NCBI GenBank assembly: GCA_040002435.1
Contig: JBDUEM010000003.1
Coordinates: 20,172 to 84,171, forward strand
Reading direction: 5' to 3'
Source of the DNA: JANXXV01 sp040002435
Lineage (GTDB): Bacteria; Acidobacteriota; Terriglobia; Bryobacterales; Bryobacteraceae
Length of the DNA stretch: 64,000 bases
Part shown: positions 1 through 8,517 of the stretch, piece after piece
How the letters are laid out: the number at the start of each line of letters is the position of its first letter
Numbering within the stretch: the first letter of the stretch is position 1
Notes under the pieces: model-generated
What the model was told of the DNA's origin: nothing
The model's database searches: none
What the model saw: the letters and a program-made list of their open reading frames with translations, nothing else
Made by a program: the position numbers and the translations under genes

Positions 1-1374
1 CCGCAGCCTGAGCCAATGATTTTGATTCGGCGAAACATTACGGTACAGTTCCGCAGGCTCATTCAGGCGCGTGACCACTGCGTCCATGCGGCCGTCGCCA
101 TCAAAATCGGCGAATGCCGCGCCCCGGTGCAATCCCGCCGGACCCACTGGCAGTGCATCGAAACCGCGGCCAGCCGCATTCCGGAACACGGTGCTCGTCT
201 GGTGCGATTTGCGGCTGGAAAACAATTCTGTGTTGTCCTGCACGTCTCCCGCGGCGGCGAAGAGATCCTTCCATCCGTCGTTGTCAAAATCATATGCGCC
301 CGTTCCCCAGCCGCTAATTGCCAGGGATCCCACGCCGAGCCGCGTGCGATAGGTAACGTCCTCAAACAAACCCTTCTCAAGGCCAAAGAACAGGGGGAAT
401 GTCTCATTCGCCAGCGCGGTCATAAACAGATCCGGCCGGCCATCGTTGTTGATGTCGCGGAATTCAACTCCCATGGACGAAAGCGCCCGGCCATCGTCGT
501 TGATCGCCACGCCTGCGCGCATGCCTCTTTCAGTAAATCGGCCGTTGCCGTCGTTGTGAAAAAGGAAATTGGGCACAGTGTCATTGGCCACAAAGACGTC
601 CACCAGTCCATCGCCGTCGTAGTCGGCGAACGCGAGTCCCATACCCTTGCCGATGTGCGTACCGATGCCGGACGCCTGTGACACATCGCTGAAAGTTCCG
701 TCCCCGTTGTTGTGATACAAGGAATTCGGCAAACCCGCGTAGTGCTTGGGGTGGCAATACGTTCGATAGTTCCGTGCCGCATCGCCGCAGAAAGGCTCGC
801 TGGCGGGATCCCATTTTACGTAGTTCACGACAAACAAATCCAGGCGTCCGTCATTGTCGTAGTCGAACCATCCCGCCGCCACTGCCCACTTGGCTGGCCC
901 AATGACGCCAAGCCCCGCCCGCTTCGTCACATCCTCAAACCGACCGTTGCCGCGGTTCCGATACAGAATATTTCCATGGACCCCTACGACGAAAAGATCG
1001 GCGAAGCCGTCGTTATCAAAGTCGCCGGCCGCTGCTCCCATGCCGAATCCCGAACCGCTAACTCCGGCCGCCGCCGTGACGTCGCGAAATGTCCCGTCGC
1101 CATTGTTCCGAAAGAGGCAATTGTTGAACCCGGCGCCATTGACGAAGTAGATGTCCGGCTTTCCATCGTTGTCAAAATCCAGGACCGCGACGCCGCCCGC
1201 CATGGTTTCGATTAAGTGCTTGTCTCCAGTGGCGGCATTTCTGAGCACGAAATCTATACCGGCTTTTTTAGTGACATCTTCGAATGCGATCGATCTCGGG
1301 ATCCGCTGCGCGGCCAGGAGCAGGGCCCATGTGCCTACGAATGCAGCAGCCGCGGTCCCGCGCCTGTAGGACAT
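1..1374 (-). CDS. FG-GAP/VCBS repeat protein, CRTAC1 (ASPIC/UnbV) type, 3' end outside window
   Basis: I translated 458 codons on the minus strand from ATG at 1374 to base 1 without a stop, so the C-terminus lies outside the window. A signal-like N-terminus is followed by at least six FG-GAP type calcium-binding loops of the form DFDNDGKPD, DFDNDGFAD, DYDNDGRLD and DYDGDGLVD, alternating with NNGDGTFRDVT-type strands. This is the usual integrin-alpha-like propeller of CRTAC1 proteins. The last visible residues (NQNHWLRLR) match the start of the ASPIC/UnbV domain. The protein is expected to be secreted or on the surface; its function is unknown. The start codon lies 6 nt after the stop of the upstream hybrid kinase, so the two are probably co-transcribed. 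Confidence 0.9.
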   Translation of the reverse strand, partial: MSYRRGTAAAAFVGTWALLLAAQRIPRSIAFEDVTKKAGIDFVLRNAATGDKHLIETMAGGVAVLDFDNDGKPDIYFVNGAGFNNCLFRNNGDGTFRDVTAAAGVSGSGFGMGAAAGDFDNDGFADLFVVGVHGNILYRNRGNGRFEDVTKRAGLGVIGPAKWAVAAGWFDYDNDGRLDLFVVNYVKWDPASEPFCGDAARNYRTYCHPKHYAGLPNSLYHNNGDGTFSDVSQASGIGTHIGKGMGLAFADYDGDGLVDVFVANDTVPNFLFHNDGNGRFTERGMRAGVAINDDGRALSSMGVEFRDINNDGRPDLFMTALANETFPLFFGLEKGLFEDVTYRTRLGVGSLAISGWGTGAYDFDNDGWKDLFAAAGDVQDNTELFSSRKSHQTSTVFRNAAGRGFDALPVGPAGLHRGAAFADFDGDGRMDAVVTRLNEPAELYRNVSPNQNHWLRLR

Positions 1375-1380
1375 GCCTGG

Positions 1381-4300
1381 TCAACTCCCAGGCCGGTTCT
1401 CAACGGAATCCGCTGTCCCGGCGGTGAGGGCCAGAATCGCCGTCTCCATCACGTCGGCCTGAATTGGCTTCGAGACGTAGGCATCCATGCCGGCCTGCAT
1501 GCATTTTTCTCGATCTCCTTCCATAGCGTATGCGGTCATCGCCAGTATGGGAGTTCGATCGCCCTTTTCCCTCTCTCTCTGCCTCAGAATCTGTGTGGTT
1601 GCCAGGCCATCCAGTTCCGGCATCTGGACGTCCATCAGGATCAGATCAAACTTTTCCCGTTCCAAAGCTTCCAGGGCCTGATTCCCGTTAGCTGTCACCG
1701 TTACGCGGTGGCCTTGCTTTTGGAGGAGGCGGATGACGAGGTGCTGGTTCACTGGATTGTCCTCGGCCAGTAAGATGGAAAGACCTCGCGGGGATGTGGG
1801 ACGGTCAATCGATTTCGCCGGGAAATGCGAACCCGGCTCCTTCCTCGGCGTCGACGGCACGCAGCGCGCCGTGAAGTAGAATCTGCTGCCTTCACCCTCT
1901 TGGCTATCCACCCAGACGCGCCCGCCCATCAGCGCCACCAATTGGCAACAAATGGTCAGCCCCAGGCCCGTGCCGCCGTAGGCTTTTGTAGAGGAGCTGT
2001 CAGCCTGCCGGAACGCTTCAAAAATCATCCGTTGTTTTTCCGCGGGGATGCCGATGCCTGAATCTTCCACACAGATTTCGAAGCTCGCCTCCGCGGTCAT
2101 CGACACCAAAACTCGAATTTCGCCCGCATCGGTAAATTTGATCGCGTTACCTATCAGATTCACCAGCACCTGGCGTACTTTTCCGGGATCTCCCACCAGC
2201 AGCTCCGGAATCTTTCCCTCAAACTCGACCTGAATCGCCAGTCCCTTTTCCTGCGCCTTGATCTGAAGTTGCGCGGCCGCATTTTCCACGCAGGATCGCA
2301 GGGAGAAATCGACCGCCGCGATCTCCATCCGGCCTGCCTCAATCTTGGAACAATCGAGAACGTCGTTCAGAAGTTCGAGTAGTGAGTCGGCCGAAGACTT
2401 TGCCATTTCCAGGTACTCGCGTTGTTCCCGCGAGAGCTCGGTGCGCAGCGCGAGCGAAGTCATGCCAAGAATCCCATTCATCGGCGTACGAATCTCATGA
2501 CTGATATTCGCCACAAATTCACTCTTGGCGCGGCTGGCTTCCTGTGCCTTCAGCGTCGAGAGTTTCAATTCAGCCGAGTTCCGCTCCAGTTGAGCCACCA
2601 TGGTGTAAAGGTCGTGATTGGCTTCCGCCAATTTCTGCGTCCTTTCGGCGATTCGTGTTTCCAGTTCGGCATTGGAGCGGACCAGGTTCCGAACGCGAAG
2701 CGCGTATAGGCCTCGGCCAATCACGGCCAGGAGTATGACGCAAAGTCCGTAAAACCAGCTTGTCTGATAGAAAAACGGCTGCAGGCGAAAGGCCAGGTTC
2801 GCCCCCGCTTCATTCCACACGCCATCGTTGTTGCTCGCGATGACGTAAAACCGGTAGTTCCCGGGCGACAGGTTCGTGTAGCTCGCGCTGCGGTGGGTCC
2901 CTCCGTCTACCCAGTCGTGATCAAACCCTTCCAACTTGTATTTGAAGCGCACCCGCTTCGGTGCCGGAAAGCTCATCGCGGTAAACAAAAACTCAAATGA
3001 GTCGCCGCCGGCGGGAATTTTCAAATCTCCGGACAAAGAAACTGGTACGTGATCTACCTGCAGCTCTTCAATCGCGACCGGCGGAGGCTGCTTGTTGACT
3101 ACGATCCGCGCCGGATCCAAGATGGACAATCCGGAATAGGTTGCAAACCATAGTTTTCCATCTTTCGTCTTCCAGGCGGCCGGTTGAGCGCCATTGGCTT
3201 CACGGCCGTTCATGCCATCTTCCATGCCGTACGAATCGCAATGCATACGCCGGGCAATTCCGCTGGCTACTTCCTCCAATTGCCGCTTCTTAACGCGAAA
3301 AATGCCGTTGTTGCCACTCATCCACATATATCCCAGATCATCCTCCAGAATCTGGAACACTACGTTCTGAAACAACCCGTTCTGCGTAGTGAAATGGGTA
3401 AACTTGCCATCCCTGAAGCGCAGCACTCCGCCTCCAAACGTGCCGACCCACAGCGTACCCTCCTTGTCCTCGTAGAACGAGTGAACGAAACCAGCCGGCG
3501 AATCCGTTTTGTCCAGGAAATTTTCAAAAACCCCATTACGAAAGCGGCTTAATCCTTTTTGGGTGCCGACCCAGAGATTTTTCGACCGATCCTCATAAAT
3601 CGTTCGGATGTGTTCGCTGGGAAGGCCATCCCTTACGTGGTAGGCGTTAATTTTCCCGTTCCGCATCCTGTTTAGACCGCCTCCGTAGGTGCCGATCCAC
3701 AGGTCGCCGCCGCTATCTTCCCGTAGTGCGAACACCGCGTTACTGGTCAGTCCGTCTTTCGTTGTATATGTCTGGAACTTCCCGTTGCGATAGTGATGGA
3801 GTCCGCCGCTGAAAGTTCCCACCCATAGACTTCCGTCGCGCGAGCTTGCCAATGACCAGATGGCATTGTCGGTTAGGCCCTCCCGCACCGTGTAGTTCGT
3901 GAATGAACCGTTCTGATAGTGGCTTAGGCCACCGCCGTTGGTGCCCAGCCACATGCTGCCGTCTTCTTTGCCCAGAATGGACGAAACGATGTTGCTCGGC
4001 AAACCGTCCCGCACGGTATAAGTGGTGAATGTGACGTCTCGCAGGCGGTTCAGCCCGCCTCCGTTCGTTCCGATCCACAGGCTGCCTTCACGGTCTTCAT
4101 ACAGGGCCGACACCATTTCGCTGCTGAGACCCTCTTTATTGCCGAAATTCGAAAACACGCCCTTGGAATAGCGAGTGAGTCCCCTTCCAAATGTCGCGAT
4201 CCAGAGGTTGCCGTTCCGGTCGCCGGTCAAAGCCCAAACGTGTGTTGCCCGCACGGACGGTTCATCGGAGATGACCTGAAACTTTCCGTCGCGCATCCGC

Positions 4301-5001
4301 GACAAACCTTGCAGGGATCCCACCCACAATGTCCCCTCGCGATCTTCATAGATCGCCGTCACAATCGGGAACGGAAGCCCGTTCTTCTGCGTCAGGACGG
4401 CAAACTGTCCGTGTTCGTAACGATGCAAACCTCCATCGGTCCCAATCCAGACAACGCCGTTTGAGGATGGCTGGATGATCCGGATATTCTGGCCTCGCAG
4501 GCCTATCGTCTCGATTTTCCCTTGTTTGATGCGGCATAACCCCGCGTTTACGGCAGCAAACCAAATTTCGCCTTCAGACCCGGCAGCCACCGTCAGAATT
4601 TGATCGTTCTTAAACTGATCTCCGAGCGGAAAAACACGAAAGACTCCATCCTTCAACTGCGTCAGTCCTTTTGTGGTGGCTACCCAAATAACGCCGTCCC
4701 GGTCCTCCGCCAATGCACGAACGCGATTTGCCTGAATGGCGGGAGCAGTTGTGGTGTCAAATACCGTGAATCTTACACCGTCGAATCGGACAATTCCGTA
4801 GTAAGTGGCCAGCCACAAGTACCCATCGCGGCCCTGTAGAACGCTGTTAATCGTAGAGTGGAGTAATCCTTGATCTTCCCGCCACGTTTCATGACGGTAC
4901 TTGTTCACAGGTCTGTCGGGATCGAGACCGAAAACGGCCGCCGGAAGTGCTGCTAACAGCAGCGCGATCAAGCTGACTATCCTTGCACTGATGTCCTTCA
5001 A
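1381..5001 (-). CDS. Hybrid sensor histidine kinase with two-component-regulator propeller, Y_Y_Y, HisKA, HATPase and receiver domains
   Basis: The protein has 1206 residues. Residues 1-25 form a signal sequence. Residues about 30-640 hold 14 propeller blades marked by LWVGT/LWIGT-like motifs, enough for two seven-bladed propellers in the periplasm. A Y_Y_Y domain follows (about 683-741), then a membrane helix (about 749-768) and a coiled coil. HisKA carries the phospho-acceptor His835 in SHEIRTPMNG. The HATPase has an N box (Asn948/Asn952), DSGIGIP and GGTGLGL. The C-terminal receiver has Glu1080/Asp1081, phospho-acceptor Asp1124 and Lys1178. All catalytic residues are present, so it should be an active phosphorelay kinase. 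The architecture resembles Bacteroides BT-type hybrid sensors for carbohydrate breakdown products; the ligand here is unknown. It sits directly upstream of the FG-GAP gene. Confidence 0.95.
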   Translation of the reverse strand: MKDISARIVSLIALLLAALPAAVFGLDPDRPVNKYRHETWREDQGLLHSTINSVLQGRDGYLWLATYYGIVRFDGVRFTVFDTTTAPAIQANRVRALAEDRDGVIWVATTKGLTQLKDGVFRVFPLGDQFKNDQILTVAAGSEGEIWFAAVNAGLCRIKQGKIETIGLRGQNIRIIQPSSNGVVWIGTDGGLHRYEHGQFAVLTQKNGLPFPIVTAIYEDREGTLWVGSLQGLSRMRDGKFQVISDEPSVRATHVWALTGDRNGNLWIATFGRGLTRYSKGVFSNFGNKEGLSSEMVSALYEDREGSLWIGTNGGGLNRLRDVTFTTYTVRDGLPSNIVSSILGKEDGSMWLGTNGGGLSHYQNGSFTNYTVREGLTDNAIWSLASSRDGSLWVGTFSGGLHHYRNGKFQTYTTKDGLTSNAVFALREDSGGDLWIGTYGGGLNRMRNGKINAYHVRDGLPSEHIRTIYEDRSKNLWVGTQKGLSRFRNGVFENFLDKTDSPAGFVHSFYEDKEGTLWVGTFGGGVLRFRDGKFTHFTTQNGLFQNVVFQILEDDLGYMWMSGNNGIFRVKKRQLEEVASGIARRMHCDSYGMEDGMNGREANGAQPAAWKTKDGKLWFATYSGLSILDPARIVVNKQPPPVAIEELQVDHVPVSLSGDLKIPAGGDSFEFLFTAMSFPAPKRVRFKYKLEGFDHDWVDGGTHRSASYTNLSPGNYRFYVIASNNDGVWNEAGANLAFRLQPFFYQTSWFYGLCVILLAVIGRGLYALRVRNLVRSNAELETRIAERTQKLAEANHDLYTMVAQLERNSAELKLSTLKAQEASRAKSEFVANISHEIRTPMNGILGMTSLALRTELSREQREYLEMAKSSADSLLELLNDVLDCSKIEAGRMEIAAVDFSLRSCVENAAAQLQIKAQEKGLAIQVEFEGKIPELLVGDPGKVRQVLVNLIGNAIKFTDAGEIRVLVSMTAEASFEICVEDSGIGIPAEKQRMIFEAFRQADSSSTKAYGGTGLGLTICCQLVALMGGRVWVDSQEGEGSRFYFTARCVPSTPRKEPGSHFPAKSIDRPTSPRGLSILLAEDNPVNQHLVIRLLQKQGHRVTVTANGNQALEALEREKFDLILMDVQMPELDGLATTQILRQREREKGDRTPILAMTAYAMEGDREKCMQAGMDAYVSKPIQADVMETAILALTAGTADSVENRPGS

Positions 5002-5068
5002 CTAAAAGCAGTATACAAGAATGGGCACCCTGTTTACCTGGGTCGATCATCGTACAATATCTAGTCTG

Positions 5069-5917
5069 ATGCGCCGCCTTCTTGCCGGTGTTCTGCTTAC
5101 CATGCTACTGCGGGCGCAGGACGTCGACATTCACCTCTATTCCGAGTTTCAGCGAATCGGCCAGGGCGGCCGCGTGGTCGAAGTTGACCGGTCCGAATTC
5201 CCTCAGGAATTTATCTCACCGCCCCTCATCCGCAACGGGTTCACAACATTCCACGTCGCTGTCACGGGAAGGCCGAAAATTCTCTACTGGATGGCAATAC
5301 AGACCAATCCGGCGGACGTTTTCGGCATTCGTGTTTACCGCGAGGAGCCCAACGCTAACGGGATTCCCGACCTGCTGGTGGAAGAAAGCAGGCCTCTCTA
5401 TTTCCTGGGAGTGATGCCCGATCTGCCCGTCGAACGAACGACCCAGGTCTATTTGGTGGATGTGTGGACGCCGCCCAATGCGCCGGTCGATCGCGTACGA
5501 TTTGAGGTGCTTGTGAAAACCGGCGCTTGGGTGGTGGCGCCCATGGAAGTGAGGATACTTGCCGCCCGCGTGCCCGATTTCCAGCCGCCGGCCTGTTGTG
5601 CGAGACTGCCGGAACCCCAACGCCCCGCCGATACCTCCGTTTGGCCCGTAATCTTTTCTGCCTTGGCAGGAGGAAGCACCAGCCCGTCAGCCAGCCCTGG
5701 GACCGTCCGCGGCGCCATTCTGCGGAACGCCCAGCAGGACGCTGCTCTCGTGCGCTCCTTTGATGTGGAGACGCGAAGTGCCCTGTTAGGTCGTGTCTGG
5801 CCCATCATGTTCGGACGCCTGCCGTTTTGGCCGGAAACAATTCGCGGCAATGCGGAATCCTATCTCCAGATCCGGCGCCGCATCTGGACTATCGCCAATG
5901 ACAAGCCAGAAAAGTGA
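5069..5917 (+). CDS. Secreted protein of unknown function
   Basis: The protein has 282 residues. ATG at 5069 was chosen because it opens directly into a signal peptide (MRRLLAGVLLTMLLRAQ); the open frame extends upstream to 5021 but gives no sensible leader. The first half (about residues 20-165) is beta-rich, with regular alternating hydrophobic stretches. A Cys-Cys pair and a Pro-rich linker follow, then a helical tail with two similar segments, VWPVIFSALAGG and VWPIMFGRLPFW, that look like a short internal duplication. I recognise no family. The stop codon overlaps the GTG start of the next gene (GTGA), so the two are translationally coupled and probably act together in the envelope. Confidence 0.8.
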   Translation: MRRLLAGVLLTMLLRAQDVDIHLYSEFQRIGQGGRVVEVDRSEFPQEFISPPLIRNGFTTFHVAVTGRPKILYWMAIQTNPADVFGIRVYREEPNANGIPDLLVEESRPLYFLGVMPDLPVERTTQVYLVDVWTPPNAPVDRVRFEVLVKTGAWVVAPMEVRILAARVPDFQPPACCARLPEPQRPADTSVWPVIFSALAGGSTSPSASPGTVRGAILRNAQQDAALVRSFDVETRSALLGRVWPIMFGRLPFWPETIRGNAESYLQIRRRIWTIANDKPEK

Positions 5918-6657
5918 TCGGTTACAATAGGATTAGTTTGGTCAGACTGCGCTTCCTTTCTTTGCTGTGCTTTCCCTTAGTTCTGTTCGGCCAGGTAAAC
6001 TCCATTTTCCTGGATGAGGCAGACCTGCGGGACGAAGCTCTTCTGCAGGCCACATTGTCGACAAGCATTTCGCCCGAAGATATTCGCAGTTCCGAGTTTG
6101 CGCAAGATCTGGCTGAAAAACAAGCCGATGAGATGACTTTGGCCTCCCAGCGCCGGGTCAAGCGGATGGAAATCCGGATTAACGCAACGCCGGCTGGTGA
6201 GGACGTCAGACCACTGCTCGATCAAATGCATCTGCGAATCCAAACTGCACGGTTGGTGATCTCCCGGGCTGGCCTGTTAAAGCAGATTGTTCAATCGGCG
6301 CGAGCCGAGCGAGCTGCAAGAGCAGCGATGAGCCGTGGACGGACCATGGAGAAATTCGGCGGAAACGGACGCTTCAATGCGGCGGATCTGACGTTGGTGG
6401 AACGAGCGTTTTCACGGAAATTCGGCCGTACGCTGCCGATCAGCGCCGATGGCGATACCAGTCTTCACCGGGCTCTCGGATTTGACCACACCGGCCGGGT
6501 GGATGTTGCGGTCAGTCCCGATCAACCGGAAGGAGTGTGGCTCCGGAGATATCTGGAGACGCTTCGCATTCCTTATTACGCCTTTCGGAAAGCGGTCGTA
6601 GGCAGCGCCACGGCCCCGCATATTCACATTGGCCCACCGAGCGTTCGTCACAGCTAG
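5914..6657 (+). CDS. Secreted protein with C-terminal M15-like HxH domain
   Basis: The protein has 247 residues and starts at GTG 5914, inside the stop of the preceding gene. A hydrophobic leader (about residues 10-27) ends near LFGQ, followed by a charged helical region (about 35-145). The C-terminal 85 residues carry the pattern S-L-H185...GFDH192-x-G-x-x-D197 and end with H236-x-H238. This resembles the zinc site of M15/hedgehog-type DD-peptidases (consensus SxHxxGxAxD plus HxH) but with shorter spacing between the first His and the Asp. Hydrolysis of peptidoglycan peptides is therefore possible but is an inference. Coupling to the unknown secreted partner suggests a joint envelope role. 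Confidence 0.75.
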   Translation: MIGYNRISLVRLRFLSLLCFPLVLFGQVNSIFLDEADLRDEALLQATLSTSISPEDIRSSEFAQDLAEKQADEMTLASQRRVKRMEIRINATPAGEDVRPLLDQMHLRIQTARLVISRAGLLKQIVQSARAERAARAAMSRGRTMEKFGGNGRFNAADLTLVERAFSRKFGRTLPISADGDTSLHRALGFDHTGRVDVAVSPDQPEGVWLRRYLETLRIPYYAFRKAVVGSATAPHIHIGPPSVRHS

Positions 6658-6765
6658 ATCACCGCCAAACCACTGTACCTAAAGTAATTGTGTGCCGAGC
6701 GCACCCCATCTGAACCTGGCTGCGGTACTTTCCTAAAGATTTCCCTTCACCTGCCGATTAGTACT

Positions 6766-6793
6766 TTGAAGTCGTATGGTCTATCCATATAGT
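6766..6793 (+). promoter_or_regulatory. Predicted sigma-70-like promoter with internal palindrome
   Basis: TTGAAG (6766-6771) and TATAGT (6788-6793) are separated by 16 nt, upstream of the coiled-coil gene at 6814, which has a GGAGG ribosome site near 6802. The spacer holds a perfect inverted repeat, TATGG-tctat-CCATA (6775-6789), which touches the -10 box and could be an operator. Confidence 0.5.
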
Positions 6794-6813
6794 AGTAAAA
6801 ACGGAGGACTGGA

Positions 6814-7722
6814 ATGAATTCTGGTTTTGCAGTCGCCCGGAACACCCTTCGGCTCGCAATTGTGTACGGTTTCGGCCTCGCACTGCTTTGTTCAAACCTC
6901 TACGTTGTGGGGCAATTCGCCAATGTAAACAAGCAGTTAGAAACCGTCAAGGCGGATTTGGAAGTGACAAGGACGGAACTAAAAACATTAAAGAGTGCCT
7001 CGGTGAATTCCAGCAAGGCGGCTGGCCGCAGTCTAAGCGCCATTCGCGAAGAATTGCAGATCGCACGCGCCCAGGTGGCCTCGGCCGCCGGCGAGGTCCG
7101 AGCAGGAGCGACACACCGGGCCGAGGAACTGTCTGCGGAATTGTCCCGGCGACTGGTAAGTGAACAGGCCCGGAATGAGAGACAGCAGGCGCAGCTAAAG
7201 CGTGATCTCAGTGAAGTGGAAGAGGTGGCGCACAAAGCGAATTCCAAGCTGGGCGAAGTGACAACGGAAGTTGTCGCCGTTCGCACCGAAGTAGCCGACA
7301 ATCGCAACAGGCTGGAACGAACTGTCGCTGACATTCGCCGTGTGAAGGGAGATATGGGGGTTCAGAGCGGACAAATCGCTACGAACCGGACGGAACTTCA
7401 GGCACTCAAAGCGATCGGGGAAAAAAGCTACTACGAGTTTGATCTGAAGAGCAAGGAAGCCTCCACCATTGCTGGAGTGAATGTGCTGCTGAAAAAAACG
7501 GACCCCAAGAAATTCCGGTTCACGCTTGACGTGATCGCCAACGACAAGAAAGTGGAAAAGAAAGATCGGATAGTGAATGAACCAGTGCAATTTATGGTTA
7601 TTAAAGTCCGGCAGCCCTACTCTCTGGAAGTGAACGAACTCTATGAGATCGTCGTCAATGAAGTGGGGAAGGATCGAATCAAGGGATACCTTGCCACCCC
7701 GAAGCCGCCGGCTGCGCTTTAG
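6814..7722 (+). CDS. Membrane-anchored coiled-coil protein of unknown function
   Basis: The protein has 302 residues. ATG at 6814 lies behind a clear GGAGG site with 7-8 nt spacing. One N-terminal membrane helix (about residues 10-32) is followed by a long charged, Ala/Glu/Arg-rich coiled coil (about 35-205) with heptad-like spacing. A compact C-terminal domain (about 210-295) is rich in Lys and beta-strand-like stretches, starting at SYYEFDLKS. The layout suggests a bitopic protein whose rod projects the C-terminal domain into the periplasm. Similar architectures occur among uncharacterised Acidobacteriota proteins; I assign no function. It has its own promoter and is probably monocistronic. 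Confidence 0.85.
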   Translation: MNSGFAVARNTLRLAIVYGFGLALLCSNLYVVGQFANVNKQLETVKADLEVTRTELKTLKSASVNSSKAAGRSLSAIREELQIARAQVASAAGEVRAGATHRAEELSAELSRRLVSEQARNERQQAQLKRDLSEVEEVAHKANSKLGEVTTEVVAVRTEVADNRNRLERTVADIRRVKGDMGVQSGQIATNRTELQALKAIGEKSYYEFDLKSKEASTIAGVNVLLKKTDPKKFRFTLDVIANDKKVEKKDRIVNEPVQFMVIKVRQPYSLEVNELYEIVVNEVGKDRIKGYLATPKPPAAL

Positions 7723-7916
7723 CTATCCCCGCGACTTCGAACGCTCTTCTTATCCCAGGAAGCACTGAAGTAGCCCAGCAACCAGCCTCTGTCCGAGACC
7801 GGAACTGCCCCGGTAACGGGGGGTCTGCGCCGTAAGCGTGAAGGCGCGCGTTGAATCCTCCGGCAGCATCGTTCATCGAGCCTGGTATGTCACGATGTCC
7901 AAACGCATCGCCTAAA

Positions 7917-8291
7917 CTTAGTTATTCTCGTGTGACCGAAGGGGAGCTAAAGGCCTTCGGAGAAGTGGCTTCCGGGGCGGCGCTAAAAGCGGCCATCATA
8001 AATTTGCAGGTAAGGATTAGCGACAGTGGGGCAGTTATTACTAACGACACCCTTCCCACCGTCAAGGCGGACGAATCTCAGCTGATCCAGGTATTCCAGA
8101 ATCTGATCGCTAACGGTATTAAGTATCGCCGCAGCGACAAACCTTCGATTCACGTTTGGGCTGAACAGAGAGGCGGCGATTGGCGCGTCGCAGTCCGTGA
8201 TAATGGCATGGGGATCGAGCAGCAATACCGCACGAGTATATTCGACATCTTTAGTCGCTTACATGGAAAGGAAGTGCCCGGAACTGGAATG
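7917..8291 (+). pseudogene. Histidine kinase fragment (HisKA end plus start of HATPase_c)
   Basis: The frame from LSYSRV to GTGM matches the last part of a HisKA domain and the N and G1 boxes (FQNLIANGIKYR, DNGMGI, FSRLHG) of the phytochrome-type kinases common in this phylum. Where GTGIGL and the G2 box should follow, the reading frame runs into unrelated sequence and stops near 8370. Upstream there is no sensor region and no plausible start. I read it as a remnant truncated at both ends. The flanking bases 7723-7916 and 8292-8517 hold no other gene I can support. Confidence 0.75.
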
Positions 8292-8517
8292 GAGACGCCT
8301 GGAACCGGCGGTACTGCTGGCGCGCTGTCAACCGTTAGACGTTGGGAGTGCGATGTAGTACCGCTGGTTTGATCGCGGTGGCCCCATGGCGGGATTCTCC
8401 GCACGCAGGAAGCTATATGGGCCTGATGTCGCCTGGGAACCGACAGAGGCCATTCCGCCGTTTTGCTGCATTCCCCGGCGACGATACCTTCGCTCTTACT
8501 CCGCGTTATCATAGTCA

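Noticed and set aside
16..681. Plus-strand open frame of 221 codons with repeated VVVK-type motifs
   Set aside because: It is antisense to the FG-GAP repeats; the repetition mirrors the DNDGD loops of the minus-strand gene, which has clear family motifs.
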